A stretch of 29,650 nt of DNA from CBDVAK01 sp965371945 (GTDB taxonomy: Bacteria > Pseudomonadota > Gammaproteobacteria > Competibacterales > JAHEDQ01): NCBI GenBank assembly GCA_965371945.1, contig CBDVAK010000005.1:1-29650 (forward strand), given 5' to 3'. Numbering within the stretch: the stretch's first letter is position 1; every line of letters begins with the position of its first letter. Below, one piece after another: positions 16,361 through 23,930 of the stretch. Made by a program: the position numbers and the translations under genes. The notes under the pieces were generated by a model that was not told where the DNA came from, did no database searches, and saw only the letters and a program-made list of their open reading frames with translations.

Positions 16361-17323
16361 GTGAAAACCCTGAACACAGCGGTCATCGGCGCTGGCCACC
16401 TCGGTCGATTTCACGCCCAAAAGTATGCCAGCCTGCCGGGATCCCGGCTGCTGGCAGTGGTTGACATCGACCCACGGCGCGCCGAAGCGGTCGCTGCCGA
16501 CCACGGTGCACAAGCACACAGCGATTACCACGCTGTCCTGGATCAGGTTGATGCGGTCAGTATCGTGGTTCCGGCCGCTGAACACTTCGATATCGCACTG
16601 GCGTGCCTGCAGGCGGGTTTACACGTCCTACTCGAGAAACCGATGACCACCACCGTGGAACAGGCCGATCGCCTGGTGACGGCGGCCTCCGAGCATCGGT
16701 GCACATTGCAGATCGGGCTGCTGGAACGTTTCAATCCAGCGGTGATGGCGCTGGGCGACAGGCTTCGTCAACCACTCTTCATCGAAAGCAACCGCCTGTT
16801 TCCGTTCAACCCGAGAGGAACCGACGTCAGCGTGGTGCTGGACCTGATGATCCACGATATCGATCTGATCCTGCAGTTGGTCGGCGCGGACATCAGCGCG
16901 ATCGATGCCAGCGGCGTCCAGGTACTGTCCGACGGCATCGACATTGCCAATGCCCGTCTGCGGTTCACCAACGGCTGTGTTGCCAATGTCACCGCCAGCC
17001 GGGTCGCCCTGAAGAAAGAAAGCAAGATGCGGGTGTTCCAGGCCGACAGCTATCTGAGTATCGATTTCTATCAAAGACGCCTCGAGAGTTATGCCCGCGG
17101 CGGCCCAGGAGAAGATACGATTCTGCCGGGGATTCGCCGTGAACGTTTGGACTTCGAGGACGGCGATATCCTCAAGGCTGAAATCGCGGGTTTCCTGGAG
17201 TGCATACGCGACGGCAGCCGCCCCCTGGTGAGTGGCGAGGACGGCCGCCGTGCACTCGCCACCGCTCTGGAGATCAGCAGTCTGCTGACCAAGTCGGTCC
17301 CCGCCGTCCAGGACACCCAATAG
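16361..17323 (+). CDS. gnnA: Gfo/Idh/MocA oxidoreductase, probable UDP-GlcNAc 3-dehydrogenase GnnA
   Basis: A 320-residue NAD(P)-dependent sugar oxidoreductase. The Rossmann motif VIGAGHLG sits at residues 8-15, the family EKP signature at 92-94, and DLMIHDID with the likely catalytic His at about 161-168. In Acidithiobacillus ferrooxidans the gnnA-gnnB pair lies between lpxA and lpxB. There GnnA oxidises the 3-position of UDP-GlcNAc and GnnB transaminates it, giving UDP-GlcNAc3N for lipid A with only amide-linked primary chains. The fold and the placement beside lpxB and a DegT-type aminotransferase support that role. A related function, such as in UDP-diamino-sugar synthesis for O-antigen, is the main alternative. 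The GTG start is chosen because it puts the Rossmann motif at the usual N-terminal position; the frame extends upstream to 16214 without recognisable similarity. Confidence 0.8.
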   Translation: MKTLNTAVIGAGHLGRFHAQKYASLPGSRLLAVVDIDPRRAEAVAADHGAQAHSDYHAVLDQVDAVSIVVPAAEHFDIALACLQAGLHVLLEKPMTTTVEQADRLVTAASEHRCTLQIGLLERFNPAVMALGDRLRQPLFIESNRLFPFNPRGTDVSVVLDLMIHDIDLILQLVGADISAIDASGVQVLSDGIDIANARLRFTNGCVANVTASRVALKKESKMRVFQADSYLSIDFYQRRLESYARGGPGEDTILPGIRRERLDFEDGDILKAEIAGFLECIRDGSRPLVSGEDGRRALATALEISSLLTKSVPAVQDTQ

Positions 17324-17339
17324 CAACGGGATACCCAGT

Positions 17340-18461
17340 GTGAACGAGCAAGCCGCCCAATTCATACCCATGGTCGATGTCCAGGGCCAGTACCGGCACC
17401 TGGCCACCGAGATCGAACCACTGGTTCTCGAGGTTCTGGCCGGGGGTCGATACATACTCGGGCCCCACGTCGAGGCATTCGAGACCGAGACGGCGGCTTG
17501 GCTGGAGGTCGATCATGCGGTGAGCTGCGCATCAGGAACCGACGCCTTGCATCTGGCTCTGCGGGCAGCCGGCGTTGGTCCGGGAGATGAAGTAATTACC
17601 TCTTCATTTACCTTTGCCGCCAGTGCCGAAGCGATCTGCTACACGGGTGCCAGGGTGGTGTTTGCAGACATCGAAGCCGACACCTGGAACCTCGATCCCG
17701 ACGCCGTGGCACGGGCTCTGGGCCCGGCGACCCGTGCTTTGCTGCCGGTGCACCTGTTTGGCCAGTGCTGCGATATGGACCGCCTCGGCGCGCTCGCCAG
17801 CCGACATGGCCTGGCGGTCGTGGAAGATTGCGCCCAGGCTTTCGGAGCCACCTGGGCGGGCCGACATGCAGGTACCATGGGTGACGCCGGCGCGTTCAGT
17901 TTTTTTCCGAGCAAGAATCTTGGTGCGGCGGGCGACGGCGGCCTGATGAGCACCGGTTCCGGTGCGTTCGCCGAAAGCCTGAAAGTACTGCGCAACCACG
18001 GCAGTCGCCGGCGTTACTATCACGATGTACTCGGTTACAACAGCCGACTGGATGAGTTGCAGGCAGCGATTCTCAGGGTCAAATTGCGTCATCTGCGCAC
18101 ATTCAACGACAATCGTCGCAGGGTTGCTGAGTGGTACCGGGACCAGCTGCGGGACCTGCCCGGATTGACGCTGCCCGTGGCAGCCCCCCAGGCGCATCAC
18201 GTGTATCACCAGTTCACCATACTGGTTGCGGACCGGGACGCGCTGGCGGCTGCCCTGCAACGCCAGGCAATCGCCAGCGCCATCTACTACCCGCTGCCGT
18301 TGCACCGGCAGCCGGCGTTTGCCGATGCGGTGACCGGTGCCGGCGGATTACCAGTGTGCGAACGGGTCGCCAGCCGCTGTCTGTCCTTGCCTATGTTTCC
18401 CGAGATGACCAAGGCACAGGTGCAGCGCATCGCCAACGTGATCCGCGATACGTTGGCTTAG
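17340..18461 (+). CDS. gnnB: DegT/DnrJ/EryC1 aminotransferase, probable GnnB
   Basis: A 373-residue PLP-dependent sugar aminotransferase. The PLP lysine is K192 in FFPSKNLGAAGDGG, the ring-binding Asp is D163 in VEDCAQAFGA, and SGTDALHLAL at 65-74 forms the phosphate pocket; all fit the DegT family. As the partner of gnnA it is predicted to transaminate the 3-keto UDP-GlcNAc intermediate, with glutamate as the likely donor, to UDP-GlcNAc3N, the substrate LpxA would then acylate on nitrogen. The GTG start lies 16 bases after the gnnA stop; a Met at residue 11 is an alternative. Its TAG overlaps the lpxB TAA tail to tail by 4 bases (18458-18461). Confidence 0.8.
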   Translation: MNEQAAQFIPMVDVQGQYRHLATEIEPLVLEVLAGGRYILGPHVEAFETETAAWLEVDHAVSCASGTDALHLALRAAGVGPGDEVITSSFTFAASAEAICYTGARVVFADIEADTWNLDPDAVARALGPATRALLPVHLFGQCCDMDRLGALASRHGLAVVEDCAQAFGATWAGRHAGTMGDAGAFSFFPSKNLGAAGDGGLMSTGSGAFAESLKVLRNHGSRRRYYHDVLGYNSRLDELQAAILRVKLRHLRTFNDNRRRVAEWYRDQLRDLPGLTLPVAAPQAHHVYHQFTILVADRDALAAALQRQAIASAIYYPLPLHRQPAFADAVTGAGGLPVCERVASRCLSLPMFPEMTKAQVQRIANVIRDTLA

Positions 18462-19615
18462 CCCAGCATGCGGCTAACGGCCGCTGCCGCGCTGCGGTTG
18501 GCGTCCCGTCGCAGTTCGCTGCGAATACGCGCAAAGGCCTGCTGCATCTGCGGATGCCGGTCCCAGGCTTCCGGGTCCAGCCATTGCTGCAGTGCCGGGC
18601 CCAGCAATTCGGCCTTGACCTCCCCTTGCAGGAACTCCGGAACCAGTCGCCGGCCACTGAGCAGGTTCGGCAATGCCACGTGGCTGACCTTGACGAGTCG
18701 CTTGGCGAGCCAGAAAGTCACTGGGTTGACCCGGTAGACCACAACCATGGGTCGGTCCAGCAATGCCGCCTCCAGGGTGGCAGTGCCGGAAGCCAGCAGT
18801 ATCGCATTCGACGCTGCCATGGCGGTCCGCGACTGACCATCCAGCAACCGCAGCGTCAAACCAGGCGCGAACCTCGAGGCCAGTTCGCCAATTCGACCCC
18901 GAATCGCTGTGGTGGCGCAGGGCACGACGATCTGCAGATCAGGATATTTGCGCACCAACCACAGCGCAGTCTCCAGCAGATCCCTGGCCAGGCGTTCCAG
19001 TTCACCGCTGCGACTGCCCGGCAACAGGGCCAGCACCGGCTGATCCGGGTTCAATTGCAGCTCGACGCGGGCCTGCAGGCGATCGATGCCATCGCCAATC
19101 TCATCGGCCAGCGGATGACCCACCGTACAGCTCGGTATGTCATGTTGTCGCAGAAAGCGGCTCTCGAAAGGAAACAGGGTCAGCACCAGGTCCGCGGCAC
19201 GGCGGATTTTGTGTACCCGACCAGGGCGCCACGCCCACACCGTGGGGCTCACGTAGTGGACAGTAGGGATGCCCCGCGCTTTAAGACGTTCCTCGACCGG
19301 CAGATTGAAGTCGGGAGCGTCGATGCCGATATACAGATCCGGCGGATCATCGAACAGCGTCCGTAGCAAGCCGCGTCGCAGCCGCAGCAGCTCGGGAAGT
19401 CTGACCAGCACTTCGAGCAAGCCCATTACCGACAGGCGTTCGAGCGGAAACAGCGACACCAGGCCAGCGCTGGTCATGCCGGTCCCGCCAACGCCAAAAA
19501 ACTCAGCCTGCGGATAGAGATCGCGCAACGCCCGTATCAGCCCGGCGCCGAGGACGTCTCCCGAGACCTCGCCCGCCACCATGGCAATGCGCGGCCTCAC
19601 GCCGACGGCTGTCAC
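18458..19615 (-). CDS. lpxB: Lipid-A-disaccharide synthase LpxB
   Basis: Joins UDP-diacylglucosamine and lipid X into the lipid A disaccharide at the inner face of the cytoplasmic membrane. Conserved blocks are AMVAGEVSGDVLGAGLI near the start, GIDAPDFNLPVE, HYVSPTVWAWRPGR, LALLPGSRSGELERL, LLASGTATLEAAL, and FWLAKRLVKVSHVALPNLLSGRRLVPEFL. The length of 385 residues matches E. coli (382). The GTG start overlaps the lpxA TGA (GTGA), so the two are translationally coupled. It is the last gene of the pyrH-to-lpxB minus-strand run and collides tail to tail with gnnB. Confidence 0.97.
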   Translation of the reverse strand: MTAVGVRPRIAMVAGEVSGDVLGAGLIRALRDLYPQAEFFGVGGTGMTSAGLVSLFPLERLSVMGLLEVLVRLPELLRLRRGLLRTLFDDPPDLYIGIDAPDFNLPVEERLKARGIPTVHYVSPTVWAWRPGRVHKIRRAADLVLTLFPFESRFLRQHDIPSCTVGHPLADEIGDGIDRLQARVELQLNPDQPVLALLPGSRSGELERLARDLLETALWLVRKYPDLQIVVPCATTAIRGRIGELASRFAPGLTLRLLDGQSRTAMAASNAILLASGTATLEAALLDRPMVVVYRVNPVTFWLAKRLVKVSHVALPNLLSGRRLVPEFLQGEVKAELLGPALQQWLDPEAWDRHPQMQQAFARIRSELRRDANRSAAAAVSRMLG

Positions 19616-20382
19616 CGCACGATGCCACGCTGACTGGCGACCAGGAATTCCGCCAATTCTGTCAGTTCCGGGTGCGCCGCTTCCAGTTCACGAAGTCTCT
19701 CGACAGCTTCCGCGATGCGCAGTCCGGCGCGATAGACCAGCCGGTATCCCCGGCGTATGGCCTGAATCTGGGTCGCGTTGAAGCTGCCACGCCTGAGACC
19801 CTCCGAATTGACGCCATAGGGTACTGCCGGATTTCCGGACACGGTGACATAGGGTGGTATATCGTTTCTGATCACCGAGCCCATCGAGCAAAAGCTGTAG
19901 GTGCCAATACGACAGAATTGGTGCACCAGCGTAAAGCCGCCGAGTATGGCGTGGTCATCGACCCGCACATGACCGGCGAGCGAGGCGCCGTTGGCGAACA
20001 CGGTGCCGCTGCCGACCAGGCAATCATGGGCAATGTGAACATAGGCCATGATCCAGTTGTCGTCACCGATACGGGTTACCCCGCCTCCCTGCACCGTACC
20101 GCGATTGATCATGCAGTACTCGCGAATGGTGTTGCGGGCGCCGATCTCCAGTCTCGTGGGTTCGCCCGCATATTTCATGTCCTGCGGTTCATCACCGATG
20201 GATGCGAACTGAAAGATGCGGGTCTCACTGCCGATCCGGGTTGGCCCCTTGATCACGACGTGCGCACCCACCTCGGCACCCGCATCGATCTCCACGTCAG
20301 CACCGATCGTGGTAAACGGGCCCACACTCACGGAATCCGCAATGCGCGCTCCCGGGTCGATGAGCGCCTGCGGGTGAATCAA
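19612..20382 (-). CDS. lpxA: UDP-GlcNAc (or UDP-GlcNAc3N) acyltransferase LpxA
   Basis: First lipid A enzyme, a trimeric left-handed beta-helix protein made of hexapeptide repeats. The catalytic His is H119 (VHIAHDC; E. coli H125), and VHQFC and GNPAVPYGVNSEGLRR are conserved. The residue at the E. coli G173 'hydrocarbon ruler' position is Met (M167), as in the C10-selective Pseudomonas aeruginosa enzyme, which predicts a short hydroxyacyl chain. The E. coli H99 position is Asn (N93, INRGTVQ). The proposed start is TTG, which overlaps the fabZ TGA and gives the common N-terminus L-I-H-P; a GTG at 20415 would add 11 Arg-rich residues. With gnnA-gnnB next to lpxB, the acceptor may be UDP-GlcNAc3N. 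Confidence 0.96.
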   Translation of the reverse strand: MIHPQALIDPGARIADSVSVGPFTTIGADVEIDAGAEVGAHVVIKGPTRIGSETRIFQFASIGDEPQDMKYAGEPTRLEIGARNTIREYCMINRGTVQGGGVTRIGDDNWIMAYVHIAHDCLVGSGTVFANGASLAGHVRVDDHAILGGFTLVHQFCRIGTYSFCSMGSVIRNDIPPYVTVSGNPAVPYGVNSEGLRRGSFNATQIQAIRRGYRLVYRAGLRIAEAVERLRELEAAHPELTELAEFLVASQRGIVR

Positions 20383-20855
20383 GATCGGATCTCGTCTACG
20401 CCTCGATGGGTGCACAACAGGTCAGCGCTGGCGACGAGGTTCCCGTCCACGCTGGCCTCGCCGTGAAACTTCCAGATTCGCCGTCTGACCTTGATCAACT
20501 CCACTTCGAGCAGAACCTGGTCCCCCGGCCCTACCGGCCTTTTGAACCGGGCTTTGTCGATACCCACGAAAAAGTACATCTCCCCCTCATCGGGTTTTTG
20601 CTCCATGCTCTGGACACCCAGTATCCCGGTGGCCTGGGCCAGCGCTTCCAGCAACAGCACTCCTGGCATCACCGGGTAGGACGGGAAATGACCCTGAAAG
20701 AACGGTTCGTTGATGGTGACGTTCTTGATCGCCGTCAAACTTCGGCCAGGTTCACAGCTCAGCACCCGGTCAACCAGCAGAAAGGGGTATCGGTGCGGCA
20801 AATGCCTGAGGATATCGAAGATATCGAGCTGAAGACCTTCGGGCTGGACAGTCAT
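20379..20855 (-). CDS. fabZ: 3-hydroxyacyl-[acyl-carrier-protein] dehydratase FabZ
   Basis: Dehydrates 3-hydroxyacyl-ACP in fatty acid elongation and competes with LpxA for hydroxyacyl-ACP. The hot-dog fold signature is present: LPHRYPFLLVDRV near residue 18, then FFQGHFPSYPVMPGVLLLEALAQA with the catalytic His and Glu. The length of 158 residues is near the E. coli 151. The ATG at MTVQPEGLQLD was chosen because the upstream part of the open frame has no family similarity. It lies 58 bases after skp, where most relatives have lpxD; no lpxD or fragment is seen. Confidence 0.97.
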   Translation of the reverse strand: MTVQPEGLQLDIFDILRHLPHRYPFLLVDRVLSCEPGRSLTAIKNVTINEPFFQGHFPSYPVMPGVLLLEALAQATGILGVQSMEQKPDEGEMYFFVGIDKARFKRPVGPGDQVLLEVELIKVRRRIWKFHGEASVDGNLVASADLLCTHRGVDEIRS

Positions 20856-20913
20856 GAGCGATTTTTCCCTGCCTGTGTGGGTGCGTGCGTGATGGCGGTA
20901 TGTTGACAGGCGG

Positions 20914-21435
20914 CTATTGGTTCTGGTGCAGGCGCTCGAGCACCTGCTCGGTAATATCAACCCGATCGCTGGCGTAGACGACCGCAGCCTCATTGACGAC
21001 CAGATCGAACTGCTGTTCGCGGGCCATCATGGTAATCGTATCGGCAACCAGGCGTTGCAGCTTCCCAAACTCTTCGTTGCGGCGAATGTTGAGATCCTCG
21101 CGAAACTCGTCCTGATCCCTTTTCAACTCTCTTTTCTCGGCCAGGATCTCGCGCTCCGTGTGACGTCGCTCAGTGTCGTTGGCAAGGTTGCTGCCAGCGC
21201 TCATAGCGTCCTCCATGTCCCGCAACCGCTTCTGTCTTGCCACCAGTTCCCGGTCACGTGGCGCGAACTCGTCCTCCAGTCGCTTGCGGGCCTCGGCAGC
21301 CTGCGGAGCACTCTCGACGATACGAGCTGCATTCACGAATGCGATCCGCAGCCCGCCATCGGCTTGCGTTTGTCCCCACGACGCCGTCGTTGCGATCAAC
21401 AGCAGCAGCACGCCCAGTACATCGAGATATCTCAC
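20914..21435 (-). CDS. skp: Periplasmic chaperone Skp/OmpH family
   Basis: A trimeric 'jellyfish' chaperone that holds outer-membrane proteins in the periplasm before delivery to the BAM complex. A signal peptide (hydrophobic core LGVLLLLIATTA, likely cut after SWG near residue 21) is followed by a beta-strand segment LRIAFVNAARIVESAPQ and a charged coiled-coil arm from about residue 48 to 125. The C-terminal FDLVVNEAAVVYASDRVDITEQVLERL is typical. The length is 173 residues. The GTG start has a strong GGGAGGAG site 4 bases upstream. The 179-base gap to bamA has no gene. Confidence 0.93.
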   Translation of the reverse strand: MRYLDVLGVLLLLIATTASWGQTQADGGLRIAFVNAARIVESAPQAAEARKRLEDEFAPRDRELVARQKRLRDMEDAMSAGSNLANDTERRHTEREILAEKRELKRDQDEFREDLNIRRNEEFGKLQRLVADTITMMAREQQFDLVVNEAAVVYASDRVDITEQVLERLHQNQ

Positions 21436-21614
21436 CTAGCTCCTCCCTAAGGGCCACGGAAACACAATCATCCGATCTTGCTTGTCTCCTGGGCCGGCTT
21501 CCGTGTTGCGGCAAGGACTGCACGGAACAGAGATACCCCGTGCCATGCCTTGAATCCGCACCAAAACCCAACCCGGTCTTTAGGACAACTATTGAATTGC
21601 ACAGCGCCAAAACA

Positions 21615-23897
21615 TCAAAACGACGAACCCAGCGTGAACTGAACCTGCTCTTCCTCATCGAAACCCGTGCTGTTGACCGGTTTGGCGAAATTGAGGCTGA
21701 ACGGTCCGAACGGACTCAGCCAGTGAACGCCGAGACCGATACCATAGCGAATTTCCGACAACTCGAAATCACTGGGTTGATCGAACACGTTGCCCGCATC
21801 TACAAAGGCCTCCAGCCGCACCGAACCCAGTTCCTCGGTGAGAAACGGTACCGGGAAGAACAAAGACAAACCGCCCACGGTTCGGAAAGCACCGCCGATA
21901 GGATCCTCGGTGAACGGATCCCGTGGACCCAGCGTGTTGCTCTTGTATCCCCGCACCGAGTTTACACCGCCGGCGAAATAGTTTTCGTAAAACGGGATGT
22001 CGCTCTGATCACCATAACCGGTCCCGTACCCGATGTCGGCACGAATCGCCAGACTCACCGGGTCGTAGATTGGCCAGTAGGAGAGGTGCTTGGCATCCAC
22101 TTTGGCATACTGCCAGTCGCTGCCGGGCAGTGCGCCGTCCAGGCCGATCCGGTTCAACATCCCCCGGTCGGTAAAGAAAGCGCGATTGCGGGTGTCGTGA
22201 CTCCAGCTCACGTAAGCCGCCAGATTGTTGAAAGTATCGGTACCCTGCTCGGCCAGGATCTCGCGTATGGTCAGACCGGCCCCGATTGCCGGCTTCACTA
22301 CGGTGCGTTCCGGTCCCAGACCAAAGCGCAGTGTGTTGAACTCGGTCAGCGGCATCCCGAAATCAAGCGTCAGCAAGGCGCGGTCCAGGGTGTAATTGGA
22401 CAGATTGGCCTCAGAGGCATCGGTCTCCCGGTAGAGGGCGCTCGCGCCCAGACTCATTCCGTCGATGGTCCAGTAGGGATCGACATAGGACAGCGAGTAC
22501 GTGCGGTTGACGCGGCTGTTGTTGAAATTGAAGCCCACCCGTTTGCCGGTGCCCAGGAAGTTCTCCTGGGCGATTCCGGCATTGAACACGACTCCCGAAC
22601 CCTGCGAAAAACCCAGCCCGAAGTTGAGATTTCCGGATGCCCGTTCGGTAACCGCGAGATCGACGTCCACCTGGTCCGGCGAACCGGGTACCGCAGGCGT
22701 TTCCAGACTGACAGTGTCGAAATACCCCAACCGTTCCAACCTCGAGCGGGAACGGTCGATACGGCTGCTGGAATACTGGGCGCCCTCCATCTGACGCATC
22801 TCCCGGCGCATGACCTCGTCGTAGGTGCGGGTGTTGCCGCTGTAGTTGATGCGGCGCACGAACACCCGGCGGCCGGGATCGACAAAGAAGGTGACCACCA
22901 CCTCACGGTTGTCGGGATCGATATCCGGTATGGTGTTGATATTGGCGAATGCGTAGCCGTTGTCACCGAGCCTGTCGGTCATCCGCTGCGTGCTTTCCGC
23001 CGATGCCGCGCGCGAGAATATGTCTCCGCTATTGACGGCCACCAAGGCCCGCAATTCTTCCTCCGGTATCGGCATTTGCCCGGCCAGCCGCACCTCGGAC
23101 ACTGTATACTGCTCGCCTTCGCTGATGTTGACATCGATGTAGATGTCCTTGCGGTCCGCCGTGATCGAGACCTGGGTGGATTCCACCGTGAAATCGACAT
23201 AACCACGATCCAGATAGTAGGAGCGCAGCGTTTCCAGGTCCGAGGTAAGCTGCGGCTTCGAATAGCGGTCCTTTTTGTTGATCCAGGTCAACCAGTTGGG
23301 AGTGGTAAGGGTAAATTGGTCAACCAGTTCGGCTTCGTCGAAGGCACGGTTGCCTATTACCCGGATCTGCTTGATACGGGCAACTTCGCCTTCCGAGATG
23401 ATCAGCTTCACCGTTACTGTATTGCGTGGGCCGTCAATCACCTCCGAATCGATCTTGACGGCGTACTTGCCCTGCGCGAAATACTGCTCCCGGAGTTCGA
23501 TCTGGGTGCGTTCCAGCACGGACCGGTCGAACACCCGACTGGGGGAGAGACCGACCTGTTCCAAAGCGCCGAGGAGGTCTTCGGTCTTGATGTCCACATT
23601 GCCCTCGATCTCCACGTCGGCGATCGAGGGTCGTTCCTTGACCTTGATGACCAGCACGCCGCCGTCCAGCTCCAGACGGACATCAGTGAAAAAGCCCGTC
23701 TTGAAAAGCTCCCTGATGATGGACCCATACTGATCGCGGCTCAGCGTGTCCCCGACCTCGACCGGCAGGTAGTTGAACACGGTACCGGCGGAGATCCGCT
23801 GCAGCCCCTCTACGCGGATGTCCTGTACCAGTTGCGCGGCCACCTGCGCTGACCACAACGCGCATAGCAGCGCCAGGAAAGCACCCAGTTGCTTCAC
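21615..23897 (-). CDS. bamA: Outer membrane protein assembly factor BamA
   Basis: Core of the BAM complex that folds beta-barrel proteins into the outer membrane. A signal peptide (MKQLGAFLALLCALWSAQVAA) precedes five POTRA domains (about residues 24-420) and a 16-strand barrel. The barrel carries the lid-loop motif as VRGY (in GGVNSVRGYKSNTLGPRD) and ends with an aromatic Phe in the C-terminal strand, as BAM substrates do. The length of 760 residues is a little shorter than E. coli (810). The GTG start is preceded by AAAGAG and lies 33 bases after rseP. The following gene is skp, the usual partner. Confidence 0.98.
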   Translation of the reverse strand: MKQLGAFLALLCALWSAQVAAQLVQDIRVEGLQRISAGTVFNYLPVEVGDTLSRDQYGSIIRELFKTGFFTDVRLELDGGVLVIKVKERPSIADVEIEGNVDIKTEDLLGALEQVGLSPSRVFDRSVLERTQIELREQYFAQGKYAVKIDSEVIDGPRNTVTVKLIISEGEVARIKQIRVIGNRAFDEAELVDQFTLTTPNWLTWINKKDRYSKPQLTSDLETLRSYYLDRGYVDFTVESTQVSITADRKDIYIDVNISEGEQYTVSEVRLAGQMPIPEEELRALVAVNSGDIFSRAASAESTQRMTDRLGDNGYAFANINTIPDIDPDNREVVVTFFVDPGRRVFVRRINYSGNTRTYDEVMRREMRQMEGAQYSSSRIDRSRSRLERLGYFDTVSLETPAVPGSPDQVDVDLAVTERASGNLNFGLGFSQGSGVVFNAGIAQENFLGTGKRVGFNFNNSRVNRTYSLSYVDPYWTIDGMSLGASALYRETDASEANLSNYTLDRALLTLDFGMPLTEFNTLRFGLGPERTVVKPAIGAGLTIREILAEQGTDTFNNLAAYVSWSHDTRNRAFFTDRGMLNRIGLDGALPGSDWQYAKVDAKHLSYWPIYDPVSLAIRADIGYGTGYGDQSDIPFYENYFAGGVNSVRGYKSNTLGPRDPFTEDPIGGAFRTVGGLSLFFPVPFLTEELGSVRLEAFVDAGNVFDQPSDFELSEIRYGIGLGVHWLSPFGPFSLNFAKPVNSTGFDEEEQVQFTLGSSF

Positions 23898-23930
23898 GAT
23901 ATTCTCTTTATTGTCATGAAGTTGGCACGG

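Noticed and set aside
21436..21614. Sigma-E promoter for skp downstream of bamA
   Set aside because: I could not find a GGAACTT / TCTGA-type pair at correct spacing in the gap; only short CACGGAA/TTCCGTG inverted pieces are present.
21237..23852. 871-codon open frame on the plus strand opposite bamA and skp
   Set aside because: It mirrors bamA across its whole length, its translation shows no recognisable domain, and BamA is unmistakable on the other strand. Long antisense frames are expected at this GC content.
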